20,560 nt of DNA from STD1-80 sp043802745 (lineage in GTDB: Bacteria > Patescibacteriota > Minisyncoccia > Minisyncoccales > CG1-02-41-26). Both the position numbers and the translations under genes were made by a program. Below, one piece after another: positions 1-5,732 of the stretch; within the stretch, counting starts at the first letter, position 1; each line of letters opens with the position of its first letter. The stretch lies in contig JAZDKU010000034.1 of NCBI GenBank assembly GCA_043802745.1, forward strand, positions 1 through 20,560. The letters run 5' to 3'. The notes below the pieces were generated by a model that did not search any database, was not told the DNA's origin, and saw only the letters and a list, made by a program, of their open reading frames with translations.

Positions 1-94
1 GTGAATGACCTGCTTCCAATAGTGCCTCAATCCGATCGCGGTCAAACTGATTGAGATGACGAAAGGGTGGCCGTCGCTTGATTCTTTTTTTCAT
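1..94 (-). CDS. IS30-family transposase, N-terminal fragment (runs off left edge)
   Basis: An ATG at 94-92 on the minus strand opens a frame that stays open to the window edge (31 codons). The peptide is basic at its start (MKKRIKRRPPFRHLNQ) and continues FDRDRIEALLEAGHS. That second part matches the start of the N-terminal helix-turn-helix of IS30-family transposases, where a short basic leader is followed by a 'DRxxIExLLxxGxS' helix. Only the first tenth of such a protein (usually 300-400 residues) is visible, so the DDE catalytic domain cannot be judged. The gene points away from the TrmB gene at 147; the end of the element must lie within about 50 bases of that start, so the insertion probably replaced or supplied its promoter. 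Confidence 0.72.
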   Translation of the reverse strand, partial: MKKRIKRRPPFRHLNQFDRDRIEALLEAGHS

Positions 95-95
95 A

Positions 96-116
96 CAACT
101 TCATTTTACAAAGTTG
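96..116. repeat. Short inverted repeat at the presumed IS end
   Basis: CAACTT (96-101) and AAGTTG (111-116) form 6-bp arms around a 9-base spacer, immediately upstream of the transposase start codon. It could be part of the terminal inverted repeat or a transposase-binding site of the IS30-type element. The outer end of the element is not defined, because the other copy is outside the window. Confidence 0.35.
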
Positions 117-146
117 CATTTCAAAAGAGAATTTTCGAATAAAAAT

Positions 147-908
147 ATGCCATTATCAATTTTGCAACAATTAGGCCTTACTCCCTGCGAGGCTAAAATT
201 TACGAGGCTTTGCTTGATTTAAAAGAAGCCAATGCCAGCGACATTGCCACCAGAACAAAAATTTATCGGCGCAATGTTTATGACACTCTCAACCGCTTAA
301 TGGATAAGGGCTTGGTTTTTCATATTTTATCGAAAAACGAAAATCATTATTCGCCAGTTGACCCAGGCAAATTTAGCGAACTTTTAAAAGAAAAAGAAGA
401 CTTGTTGGCTAAAGCAATGCCAGAGTTAAAAAGCCGCTATGAGGTGAGAGAGAGCCCTCAGGAGGCTTACATCTACCGGGGACATGAGGGAGTGAAAAAC
501 TTTTTACAAGATATTTTAAGGGTTGGCCAAGATGTTTTTTCTATTGCCACTAAGCTGGGCATTTTAGATAATGCTGTGAGGCAAAACACTCAACAATTTT
601 TTAAAGAATGTAAAAGAAAAAATATTAAAATTCATTGCGTTTTTGAGCATGACCTCAAAAATCATCAAGATGTGCTAGAAGAATTGGGCATAGAAAAACC
701 TTTTTACTTCTTGCCCAAGGGTGTTTCCACTGGAGTGGGCATTGATATTTTTGGCGATTATGTTGTTACTTGCTCGGGTGTTGCTTTTGAAAAATTAAGC
801 CCAAATATTACTTTTTTTGTGCTCAAAGACAAGCTTTTGGCTGAAGGCTATCGCGCCCTATTCCACCATTTGGCTGCAACTTGCAAAACCCCGCAAAAGA
901 AAAAATAA
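147..908 (+). CDS. TrmB-family transcriptional regulator (1)
   Basis: 253-residue protein with the TrmB layout: an N-terminal winged helix-turn-helix (residues 1-75, LGLTPCEAKIYEALL, then a recognition helix RRNVYDTLNRLMDKG), a charged linker helix (about 80-105) and a C-terminal ligand-sensing domain starting at EAYIYRGHEGVKNFL. TrmB proteins mostly control sugar or other uptake genes by releasing DNA on ligand binding; the ligand here is unknown. I chose ATG 147 over an in-frame ATG at 78, because the earlier stretch lies in the presumed insertion-sequence end and is not TrmB-like. No clear Shine-Dalgarno is present. It faces the small membrane protein gene at 955-1266, and a hairpin lies between them. 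The C-terminal part is distinct from the other TrmB copies here, so it probably senses something different. Confidence 0.85.
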   Translation: MPLSILQQLGLTPCEAKIYEALLDLKEANASDIATRTKIYRRNVYDTLNRLMDKGLVFHILSKNENHYSPVDPGKFSELLKEKEDLLAKAMPELKSRYEVRESPQEAYIYRGHEGVKNFLQDILRVGQDVFSIATKLGILDNAVRQNTQQFFKECKRKNIKIHCVFEHDLKNHQDVLEELGIEKPFYFLPKGVSTGVGIDIFGDYVVTCSGVAFEKLSPNITFFVLKDKLLAEGYRALFHHLAATCKTPQKKK

Positions 909-910
909 AA

Positions 911-945
911 AGCAGGCAGTTCCACATTTGCAGAACTGCCACTTA
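911..945 (-). terminator. Intrinsic terminator between convergent genes
   Basis: GGCAGTTC (915-922) pairs with GAACTGCC (933-940) around a 10-base loop. In the minus direction the stem is followed by a T-rich run (complement of the A-rich stretch 899-911), so it ends the 955-1266 transcript. In the plus direction there is no T run, so it would stop the TrmB transcript less well. Confidence 0.72.
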
Positions 946-954
946 TTGAGAGAC

Positions 955-1266
955 TTATCCTTCCCTCAATCCATCTCGAATAACCTCTATAACCGAATAA
1001 ACGGTTGTAGAAACTATTGCCCCAATTACATACTCACTCCTAAGTGAGTAAGAGACAATAGCAAACACAGAATATAATATTACTAACTCTATACCTATGT
1101 CCTTCTCCGCTACTCTTGAGAATATTCCGATGACGCATACCACGCCAACGGCAAGCTGAAGAACGACAGTAATTTTGGTGGGGTGCAAAAACCCTAGCGC
1201 CCACGCCAAAAAACTAATAATAACAAACAAAAAAAACAACGAAAAGAAAATTTTATACGTTTTCAC
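955..1266 (-). CDS. Small multi-pass membrane protein, unknown
   Basis: I do not recognise the family. The start is set by the ribosome binding site: GAGGAGGAT (1271-1279 on the minus strand) sits 4 bases before a GTG at 1266, the best Shine-Dalgarno in the window, and it excludes the longer TTG start at 1281. The 103-residue product is very hydrophobic, with likely membrane segments near residues 6-25, 31-51 and 58-85, few charged residues and a short basic/acidic C-terminus (VIRDGLREG). It stands alone between the first TrmB gene and the binding-protein gene, with its own terminator. Nothing in the sequence reveals its function. Confidence 0.62.
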   Translation of the reverse strand: MKTYKIFFSLFFLFVIISFLAWALGFLHPTKITVVLQLAVGVVCVIGIFSRVAEKDIGIELVILYSVFAIVSYSLRSEYVIGAIVSTTVYSVIEVIRDGLREG

Positions 1267-1270
1267 TTTT

Positions 1271-1279
1271 ATCCTCCTC
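1271..1279 (-). promoter_or_regulatory. Strong Shine-Dalgarno deciding a GTG start
   Basis: GAGGAGGAT on the minus strand, 4 bases before GTG 1266. Most genes here have no such site, so it stands out and fixes the start of the small membrane protein. Confidence 0.75.
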
Positions 1280-1373
1280 AAAAAAAGGTGAATTGTTAGT
1301 GACTAAACACCCGCCTCCACTGTTTAGATAGTAGGGGCGAATCTTTTTTCACTAACCGTAGTTTTGCCTTATG

Positions 1374-1400
1374 GCCCAGCCGCGTTTTGCGCGGCTGGGC
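1374..1400 (-). terminator. Strong GC-rich hairpin downstream of livK
   Basis: GCCCAGCCGCG (1374-1384) and CGCGGCTGGGC (1390-1400) make a perfect 11-bp stem with a 5-base loop, 35 bases after the stop codon of the binding-protein gene. The T run is weak on the minus strand (CCATAAGGCAAAAC) and better on the plus strand (taagggttttt), but the only gene it can serve is the minus strand one. It could instead be a mobile palindromic unit. Confidence 0.6.
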
Positions 1401-1435
1401 TAAGGGTTTTTACTTACAACTTACAGCTTACTTGC

Positions 1436-2581
1436 TTACTGCTGGCTCACGAATTTGCCAGCCTCTATCTTGAATACAGCAAAGTCTTTGCCTTTTACAT
1501 CTCCATTTTCATCAAAGCCAACCGGGCCAGTAGCGCCAATAAAGTTAGTCTTATAGAGTTCTGTTTTAACGCACACAGAATCCTGTGGATTTTTGCAATT
1601 TGCCATGGCTTTTTCTAAGGCATACATAGCATCATAAGCATAATCAGAATAAATAGCTTTTTCCTCGCCAAACATTGTTTTAAACTTGGCAAAAAAATCA
1701 TTGGCTTGACTACCCTTGTATTCAGCAAAAGAAGTAAAAATAATGCCGTTGGCACTATCCCCTATTGCTTGCACAAACTTTTCATCTTGCATTGTTTCGG
1801 TGCCGATAATCTGGCAAGTAATGCCCAGCTCTTTGGCTTGTTTTACCACTAAAGAGTTTTCTGGCATTTGACTAGGAATAAATAACACATCCGGATTGCT
1901 AGCTTTTATCTTGGTTAGCTGGGTTCTAAAATCAGAATCCCCTGCTCCATGGCCTTCTGAAATCACCACTTGCCCGCCAAGCTTGGTGAATACCTCCTTG
2001 AAAACTTTTTCCAAGCCAGGGCCGTAATCATTGGTGTTGATATACAATATGGCTGCCTTTCTAAAACCTTTTTCATAAGCTAGTTCGGCCGCTTTTTTGC
2101 CTTGCAAAGCATCAGAGGCTACGGTTCTAAAGATATAATCCCCTGCCCCAGAAACTTTATAATTAGTGGAAACAGGTGAAACCATAATCACTTGGCCTTT
2201 TTCGGCAATTGGGGCAGCCGCCAAGGTTTCTGACGAACACATGCCCCCAATAATAAATTTTACTTTATCAATATTGGCAAGCTTGTTTATGGCATTAACT
2301 GCCTCTTTGGCATCGCACTTTGAATCTTCAGCAATCAGCTCTAGCTTTTTACCATTGATTCCTCCATTAGCGTTTATCTCCTCAATGGCTAGCTCTGCGC
2401 CTTTTTTAGGACTAGCGCCATAAATGGCTGCATCCCCGGTTAATGGCCCCATTAAGCCAACCTTTATAACACCTGCCTGGCTTGGGCCTTTGGCGCTTAC
2501 CCCATACCAGACTAAACTCATAACAATTGCCCCCACAATAACCCCGATCACAAAGACACTTATACTTGATTTTTTGTTCAT
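1436..2581 (-). CDS. livK: Branched-chain amino acid-type ABC transporter substrate-binding protein
   Basis: 381 residues, Peripla_BP_6 (LivJ/LivK) family. It binds an amino acid or similar small ligand outside the membrane and delivers it to the LivHM permease. Residues 7-30 form one hydrophobic segment, with no lipobox cysteine and no clear signal-peptidase site, so the protein is probably held by an uncleaved N-terminal anchor. The mature part starts IKVGLMGPLTGDAAIYG, continues with the family's GxxxAxxxINxxGGINGKK pattern (about 61-79), and later has ILYINTNDYGPGLEKVF and DSDFRTQLTKIK. It lies 4.9 kb from livHMG and divergent from TrmB gene 2862-3656, with a strong promoter at 2706-2734. 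A related but broken copy is at 5733-6782. Ligand identity cannot be read from the sequence; the gene symbol reflects family, not proven substrate. Confidence 0.85.
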   Translation of the reverse strand: MNKKSSISVFVIGVIVGAIVMSLVWYGVSAKGPSQAGVIKVGLMGPLTGDAAIYGASPKKGAELAIEEINANGGINGKKLELIAEDSKCDAKEAVNAINKLANIDKVKFIIGGMCSSETLAAAPIAEKGQVIMVSPVSTNYKVSGAGDYIFRTVASDALQGKKAAELAYEKGFRKAAILYINTNDYGPGLEKVFKEVFTKLGGQVVISEGHGAGDSDFRTQLTKIKASNPDVLFIPSQMPENSLVVKQAKELGITCQIIGTETMQDEKFVQAIGDSANGIIFTSFAEYKGSQANDFFAKFKTMFGEEKAIYSDYAYDAMYALEKAMANCKNPQDSVCVKTELYKTNFIGATGPVGFDENGDVKGKDFAVFKIEAGKFVSQQ

Positions 2582-2589
2582 AATATTGT

Positions 2590-2618
2590 TTGCCTTTCAG
2601 GTTTTTGTGTGATATAAT
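2590..2618 (+). promoter_or_regulatory. Promoter reading into a short antisense transcript
   Basis: TTGCCT (2590-2595), a 17-base spacer, and TATAAT (2613-2618) preceded by TG and one base (extended -10). Start would be near 2625. It points away from livK, and no plus-strand gene follows before the terminator at 2655-2677. Confidence 0.6.
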
Positions 2619-2624
2619 CAAAAA

Positions 2625-2677
2625 TCCTGAAAGCATTAGCGTGTTGATGGATGGGCCCAGCTTTGCTGGGCTTTTTT
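2625..2677 (+). ncRNA. Predicted ~50-nt antisense RNA in the livK leader
   Basis: The stretch is bounded by an extended -10 promoter (2613-2618) and a textbook intrinsic terminator (stem 2655-2671, T6 at 2672-2677), both on the plus strand. No gene with a ribosome binding site fits between them. The predicted livK transcript starts near 2699 on the opposite strand, so this RNA would be fully complementary to the middle of its roughly 117-base leader. Regulation of livK by base pairing or by transcription collision is inference. There could also be a leaderless GTG frame at 2641, but it runs through the terminator and is unlikely. Confidence 0.45.
2655..2677 (+). terminator. Intrinsic terminator of the antisense transcript
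   Basis: GCCCAGC (2655-2661), loop TTT, GCTGGGC (2665-2671), then TTTTTT (2672-2677). The T run exists only on the plus strand, so it is directional and cannot serve livK. Confidence 0.8.
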
Positions 2678-2705
2678 GTTTTTTCGACTTTTAATTATTA
2701 AACCA

Positions 2706-2734
2706 ATTATAGCATCTTATTATAATACTGTCAA
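2706..2734 (-). promoter_or_regulatory. livK promoter (consensus)
   Basis: On the minus strand: TTGACA (2734-2729), spacer of 17, TATAAT (2711-2706) with the extended TGC just before it. Both boxes are perfect consensus. A perfect 10-bp palindrome TATTATAATA (2718-2727) sits in the spacer and may be an operator. The predicted start near 2699 leaves a long leader of about 117 bases, unlike the other genes here. Confidence 0.8.
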
Positions 2735-2788
2735 TAGCTTTAGTCAGAAATATGCTAAAACTCTCCTATATAGCCAGAGGTTAGCAAG

Positions 2789-2797
2789 TTATCCACA
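2789..2797 (+). promoter_or_regulatory. DnaA-box-like 9-mer
   Basis: TTATCCACA matches the strong DnaA box consensus exactly. It lies between the two divergent promoters. A single box with no cluster does not make an origin; it may be chance or a DnaA-linked control site. Confidence 0.3.
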
Positions 2798-2813
2798 GTT
2801 TTGTCTACAGCTA

Positions 2814-2841
2814 TTGACACAAAATCTAGATATGCTACAAT
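2814..2841 (+). promoter_or_regulatory. Promoter of TrmB gene 2
   Basis: TTGACA (2814-2819), 16-base spacer, TACAAT (2836-2841) with extended TGC. The surroundings, AGCTATTGACA and ATGCTAYAAT, are shared with the livK promoter on the other strand, which suggests both are bound by one protein. The start near 2848 leaves a leader of about 14 bases without a Shine-Dalgarno. Confidence 0.75.
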
Positions 2842-2861
2842 ACAGTTAATAATAAAAATAT

Positions 2862-3656
2862 ATGCAAAAAACAAACAATGCTCTGCAAATGTCTCTAAAA
2901 GAATTTGGTTTTTCCCAAAAAGAAATCCAGGTTTATCTGGCCTTGTTAGAATTAGGCAAAGGCACAGTTAGCGCTATTGCCAGAAAGGCCGGTATCCAAC
3001 GAACAACCTGCTACACTATTTTAGATTCTTTGGTTAGCAAAAAATTAGCAGTGGTTTCTGGTAAAGAGCCCAAGCAAGAATATGTGGCCCAATCCCCTGA
3101 TATGATTATTGAAATGCTCAAGCAAGAAGTCAGCTCTTCTCAAGAACAGCTAAAAAACGCCGAGAAACTAGTGCCCCAGCTAAAATCTTTGCACAATATT
3201 GGCAACAGGCCAAAAGTAAAATTTTACGAAGGCAAAGACGGTTTAAAAGAGGTCTATGAAGACACTCTAACTTCTCACGAAGAAATTAGGGCTTATGCCA
3301 CTTTAGATGATATGTACCAAGCCTTGCCTGGATATTTCCCAGATTATTTTAAGCGCAGGGCCAAGAAACATATTCCTATTAGGGCCATTCTTCCAGCTAC
3401 CCAGGTTGCTTTTGAAAGGATAAAATATAATAAAGAGGAAATGAGAACAATGGCTTTAATACCTGTGGATAAATTCCGATTTTCTCCGGAAATAAATATT
3501 TATGATAGCAAGGTTATGATTGCTTCCTGGAAAGAAAAACTAGGCATTATTATTGAATCAGAAGAAATTGCCGATGCCATGAAAAAAATATTTGAACTCT
3601 CCTGGCAAGAAGCCAAAAGACTAGAAGCAAAAATGCGTAGTAAAAAGGGAAAATAA
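2862..3656 (+). CDS. TrmB-family transcriptional regulator (2), divergent from livK
   Basis: 264 residues. Winged helix-turn-helix at residues 10-70 (FGFSQKEIQVYLALL; AIARKAGIQRTTCYTILDSL), a coiled linker (about 85-115, EQLKNAEKLVPQLKSL), then the C-terminal sensor domain from KVKFYEGKDGLKEVYEDTL to the end. The divergent layout with livK, and matching promoter sequences on both sides, make it the best candidate for the regulator of amino acid uptake here; that is inference from context. ATG 2862 is used with a promoter about 14 bases upstream; ATG 2889 (MSLKEFGF) is a possible alternative. A hairpin follows 3 bases after the stop. It resembles the decayed TrmB gene ending at 7465 (QRTTCYTILD versus NRTSCYIILD). 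Confidence 0.87.
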   Translation: MQKTNNALQMSLKEFGFSQKEIQVYLALLELGKGTVSAIARKAGIQRTTCYTILDSLVSKKLAVVSGKEPKQEYVAQSPDMIIEMLKQEVSSSQEQLKNAEKLVPQLKSLHNIGNRPKVKFYEGKDGLKEVYEDTLTSHEEIRAYATLDDMYQALPGYFPDYFKRRAKKHIPIRAILPATQVAFERIKYNKEEMRTMALIPVDKFRFSPEINIYDSKVMIASWKEKLGIIIESEEIADAMKKIFELSWQEAKRLEAKMRSKKGK

Positions 3657-3685
3657 AATCTGTCGGTATCAAATACCGACAGACA
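3653..3685 (-). terminator. Terminator hairpin, copy 1 of a repeated palindrome
   Basis: CTGTCGGTAT (3660-3669) pairs with ATACCGACAG (3673-3682), loop of 3. On the minus strand it is followed by TTTTATTTT, so it ends the two small membrane genes 4006-3709; on the plus strand it lies just after the TrmB stop. The identical stem recurs at 4091-4113, with the same A-rich flank. Confidence 0.72.
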
Positions 3686-3708
3686 AACAGACACCCATCT
3701 CCAAGTTG

Positions 3709-3810
3709 TTATTTTGGGCACGAGGTTCTTCTATCTTTGACAATAACATGAGTCAAGATAGCTGCAGCAAGGGCTAAAATAGCTCCAATGAGATAAAAAA
3801 TTTCAAACAT
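3709..3810 (-). CDS. 33-residue single-pass membrane protein
   Basis: ATG 3810 to TAA 3711-3709. The peptide starts MFEIFYLIGAILALAAAI and ends THVIVKDRRTSCPK: one hydrophobic helix of about 20 residues followed by a basic tail, typical of a small transmembrane protein with the tail inside. It begins 10 bases after the stop of the 61-residue membrane protein gene and before the shared terminator at 3660-3682, so the two form an operon. The ribosome site is weak (AT-rich). The clear membrane helix plus tight spacing support it, but it is short enough to be chance. Confidence 0.45.
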   Translation of the reverse strand: MFEIFYLIGAILALAAAILTHVIVKDRRTSCPK

Positions 3811-3820
3811 ATTTTTTATT

Positions 3821-4006
3821 TTATTCTGTTAATTTAACGCTTGCTGTCCAAAACCAAATAGCAATAAATAAACCAGTAAAAACCATCAAGATGCTTGATA
3901 TTCCCTTTGGCTCGAGCCAAAAAGGCAGAGCCACAGAGCCAAAAAATACATGCCCAACATTAGCAAATATCCCTGCAATTGCCTTGACTTTTTCTTTTGA
4001 CAGCAT
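3821..4006 (-). CDS. 61-residue two-pass membrane protein, unknown
   Basis: ATG 4006 with AAAGG 8 bases upstream. The product has an amphipathic start (MLSKEKVKAIAGIFANVG), a first hydrophobic stretch (about 12-31) and a second one (about 35-55, ISSILMVFTGLFIAIWFWTA), ending SVKLTE. It is a small membrane protein of a kind common in Patescibacteria; I cannot name the family. A promoter lies at 4025-4053, and the next gene (3810-3709) follows at 10 bases. Its closeness to TrmB and transporter genes says little about function. Confidence 0.6.
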   Translation of the reverse strand: MLSKEKVKAIAGIFANVGHVFFGSVALPFWLEPKGISSILMVFTGLFIAIWFWTASVKLTE

Positions 4007-4024
4007 ACTTTTAACCTTTAATTT

Positions 4025-4053
4025 ATTTTAATCTTAAAGTTATTTAAAATCAA
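4025..4053 (-). promoter_or_regulatory. Promoter of the small membrane gene pair
   Basis: Minus strand TTGATT (4053-4048), 17-base spacer, TAAAAT (4030-4025). Start near 4018, about 12 bases before the ATG at 4006. Confidence 0.5.
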
Positions 4054-4083
4054 GCCCGACTATCCCCAAGAGCTTGTGGAAAA

Positions 4084-4113
4084 ATAAAATCTGTCGGTAT
4101 CAGATACCGACAG
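4084..4113 (-). terminator. Terminator hairpin, copy 2 of the repeated palindrome
   Basis: CTGTCGGTAT (4091-4100), loop CAG, ATACCGACAG (4104-4113); minus-strand continuation is TTTTATTTTT. It ends the zinc-ribbon gene 12 bases downstream of its stop. The stem is identical to 3660-3682, and the loop differs by one base. Confidence 0.75.
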
Positions 4114-4124
4114 AAACATTAAGT

Positions 4125-4409
4125 TTATGTTTTTTTATTATTCTCCTCCTCTTCTTCCCGAGCAATTAGGCTACGTTGATAGCCACTTAGCGTGGGGGTA
4201 ATATAGGCCCCACAATCAGGACAGAAGCTATAAATCCAGTTTACGCCTTCATGGTGATGATTCTTTTTGCAAGAATCAAGGCCCTGGTCCTCATAGGCTT
4301 TCCTTTGTGGATTTTCTGTCACTCGCTCTCCGCAACGGTGACAATACTTATATGGAAACCTGCTGTGCTCAAGCCTCGGCGACACTTTACAAAGCTTACT
4401 CTTTTCCAT
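4125..4409 (-). CDS. Zinc-ribbon protein, unknown
   Basis: 94 residues. Two CxxC knuckles, C23-H-R-C26-G and C63-P-D-C66-G, make a four-cysteine zinc ribbon; C47 and an HHH run at 51-53 lie between them. The C-terminus is acidic then basic (EEEEENNKK). The ribosome site AGGAG lies about 13 bases before ATG 4409, with GGAG at 8. It is the second gene of an operon behind 4790-4434 (24-base gap), with terminator 4091-4113. Such ribbons bind nucleic acid or protein partners; no more specific role can be read. Confidence 0.68.
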   Translation of the reverse strand: MEKSKLCKVSPRLEHSRFPYKYCHRCGERVTENPQRKAYEDQGLDSCKKNHHHEGVNWIYSFCPDCGAYITPTLSGYQRSLIAREEEEENNKKT

Positions 4410-4433
4410 CTTTTTTTCTCCTACTCCTTTCTT

Positions 4434-4790
4434 TTAAATAATACCCCTAAGATATGAAGATATGAATTCAGTCATCTCTTTCAAAGTAGTTCCTAATTCG
4501 TCCAACGAAAATAGCGACTTCTCTAATATTTCTCTTGCAACCTCTCTCGCTCTTTCGGGCTCAAGAAGGCCTTCTCGTAAATTTTTGAGAGCCTCTTTGG
4601 CCTCCTTGCGTAGAATAAACCTCATCTCCGCATAACATGCCCCATAAGATGTGCCTAATTCTTCCCATGTTGTTTCGCTCGATTCAATTTTGGCAATAAT
4701 AGCTGTCAACACATCAACAGCGTCATGAGAATTTAAGGTACCGTTATGCAAAATCTCAACTAATTCTTGAGCATTTTTTTCATTACCCAT
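4434..4790 (-). CDS. 118-residue helical protein, unknown
   Basis: ATG 4790 has a strong ribosome site (AAGGAGGAGG) a few bases upstream. The protein is soluble and almost all helix, with a mix of acidic and basic residues (KIESSETTWEELG, RKEAKEALKNLREGLLEPE, AREVAREILEKSLFSLDELG). No motif is recognised. It is the first gene of an operon with the zinc-ribbon gene, divergent from the TrmB gene at 4927; the shared 136-base intergenic region carries promoter-like boxes for both directions and a good inverted repeat. That arrangement suggests the third TrmB controls this pair. Confidence 0.62.
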   Translation of the reverse strand: MGNEKNAQELVEILHNGTLNSHDAVDVLTAIIAKIESSETTWEELGTSYGACYAEMRFILRKEAKEALKNLREGLLEPERAREVAREILEKSLFSLDELGTTLKEMTEFISSYLRGII

Positions 4791-4839
4791 ACTCCTCCTC
4801 CTTGTTATATATTTTAAACAAATTTATCGCTTCTCCACT

Positions 4840-4869
4840 ACATTACCTTATTCAATATAGATAGGTCAA
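4840..4869 (-). promoter_or_regulatory. Possible promoter of the 4790-4125 operon
   Basis: Minus strand TTGACC (4869-4864), 18-base spacer, TAATGT (4845-4840). The match is only fair. Its -35 touches the inverted repeat at 4871-4888. Confidence 0.35.
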
Positions 4870-4888
4870 ATGTTGACAGGCGTCAACA
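4865..4888. promoter_or_regulatory. Operator candidate with three overlapping GTCAA/TTGAC arms
   Basis: TGTTGAC (4871-4877) and GTCAACA (4882-4888) form 7-bp arms around AGGC; a further GTCAA at 4865-4869 makes a second inverted pair with the central TTGAC. The site covers the -35 boxes of both divergent promoters. This is where a repressor such as the adjacent TrmB protein could act on both units. Confidence 0.55.
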
Positions 4889-4902
4889 ACATATGGTATA
4901 TT
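4873..4902 (+). promoter_or_regulatory. Promoter of TrmB gene 3
   Basis: TTGACA (4873-4878), 18-base spacer, TATATT (4897-4902) with extended TGG. Start near 4909, about 18 bases before ATG 4927, with no Shine-Dalgarno. Confidence 0.7.
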
Positions 4903-4926
4903 AGGGCAATAAAATAAATAAAACAT

Positions 4927-5685
4927 ATGATTCAAGAATTATTAAAACAATTAAGTTTTTCCGAAAAAGAAATTACTGTATATGTTGCTGTGCTACAAAA
5001 AGGCAAAGTTTCCCCATCTGATATAGCCAAAACCACTGGCATTAACCGCACCACAGTTTACAGCGTGGCCAAAGATTTAATAAAACGAGGAGTAATTTCC
5101 GAAGATTTAGGCACTGACCCCACTCGCTATCTCGTGGCTCTGCCCCTCAATGACTTAAAACAAGAAGAAGAGAAAAAAATAGAAAATAAAAAAGAGATTC
5201 TTAATCAAGCTATAGAGGAATTAAGTATTCTCTCTAAAGACGCAAGATATACAGTGCCAAAGATTGTTTTTGTGGACGGAAAAAACTTAGAAAAATATCT
5301 ATATAAACAAAATAAAACCTGGTCAAAAAGCATTATGAAGAGAGATGGGATTTGGTGGGGGTTTCAAGACCACACCCTTGTAGAGCATTATGAGAAGTGG
5401 ATAGATTCCTATTGGAGAGGAGTGCCTCCCCCAGAGATATCTGTAAAACTTTTAACCAACAAGTCCCCTATTGAGCAAAAAATGGCCAAAAAACAATATC
5501 CCCAAAGAAAAATGAAATTCTGGAGCGACACAAAACAGTTTACTGCTTCAACCTGGGTTTGTGGTGATTATGTGGTCATGATTATTACCAACCAAAAGCC
5601 GCACTACTTGGTGGAAATTTACGACGCAACTTTAGCGCATAATATGAGAGAAACATTTAAGGGTCTTTGGAAAATGATAAAGTAA
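4927..5685 (+). CDS. TrmB-family transcriptional regulator (3)
   Basis: 252 residues. Winged helix-turn-helix (residues 1-68: LSFSEKEITVYVAVL, DIAKTTGINRTTVYSVAKDL, GVISEDLG), a long charged coiled-coil linker (about 75-105, KQEEEKKIENKKEILNQAIE), then a C-terminal domain with unusual tryptophan-rich stretches (KTWSKSIMKRDGIWWGFQD; YEKWIDSYWRGVPPPE) and a final sheet region (FTASTWVCGDYVVMIITN). The sensor half differs from the other TrmB proteins in this window, so the signal differs too. It is divergent from the zinc-ribbon operon and shares a palindromic operator candidate with it. Autoregulation is likely, given that the palindrome overlaps its own -35. Confidence 0.85.
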   Translation: MIQELLKQLSFSEKEITVYVAVLQKGKVSPSDIAKTTGINRTTVYSVAKDLIKRGVISEDLGTDPTRYLVALPLNDLKQEEEKKIENKKEILNQAIEELSILSKDARYTVPKIVFVDGKNLEKYLYKQNKTWSKSIMKRDGIWWGFQDHTLVEHYEKWIDSYWRGVPPPEISVKLLTNKSPIEQKMAKKQYPQRKMKFWSDTKQFTASTWVCGDYVVMIITNQKPHYLVEIYDATLAHNMRETFKGLWKMIK

Positions 5686-5690
5686 AACCT

Positions 5691-5722
5691 AAAAACCCTG
5701 CCACCCAAGCGACAGGATTTTT
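5691..5722. terminator. Bidirectional terminator
   Basis: AAAAACCCTG (5691-5700) pairs with CAGGATTTTT (5713-5722) apart from one C/A mismatch. It gives a T run in both directions and serves both the TrmB gene and the convergent remnant binding-protein gene. Confidence 0.6.
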
Positions 5723-5732
5723 AAATTGATAT

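Noticed and set aside
2412..2636. 74-residue minus-strand frame over the livK start
   Set aside because: It overlaps the livK leader and coding region in another frame, and livK has strong family support.
2789..2797. Perfect DnaA box as a sign of a replication origin
   Set aside because: Only one box; no cluster, no AT-rich unwinding element with repeats, and no dnaA or dnaN gene nearby. A weaker look-alike near 4074 does not help.
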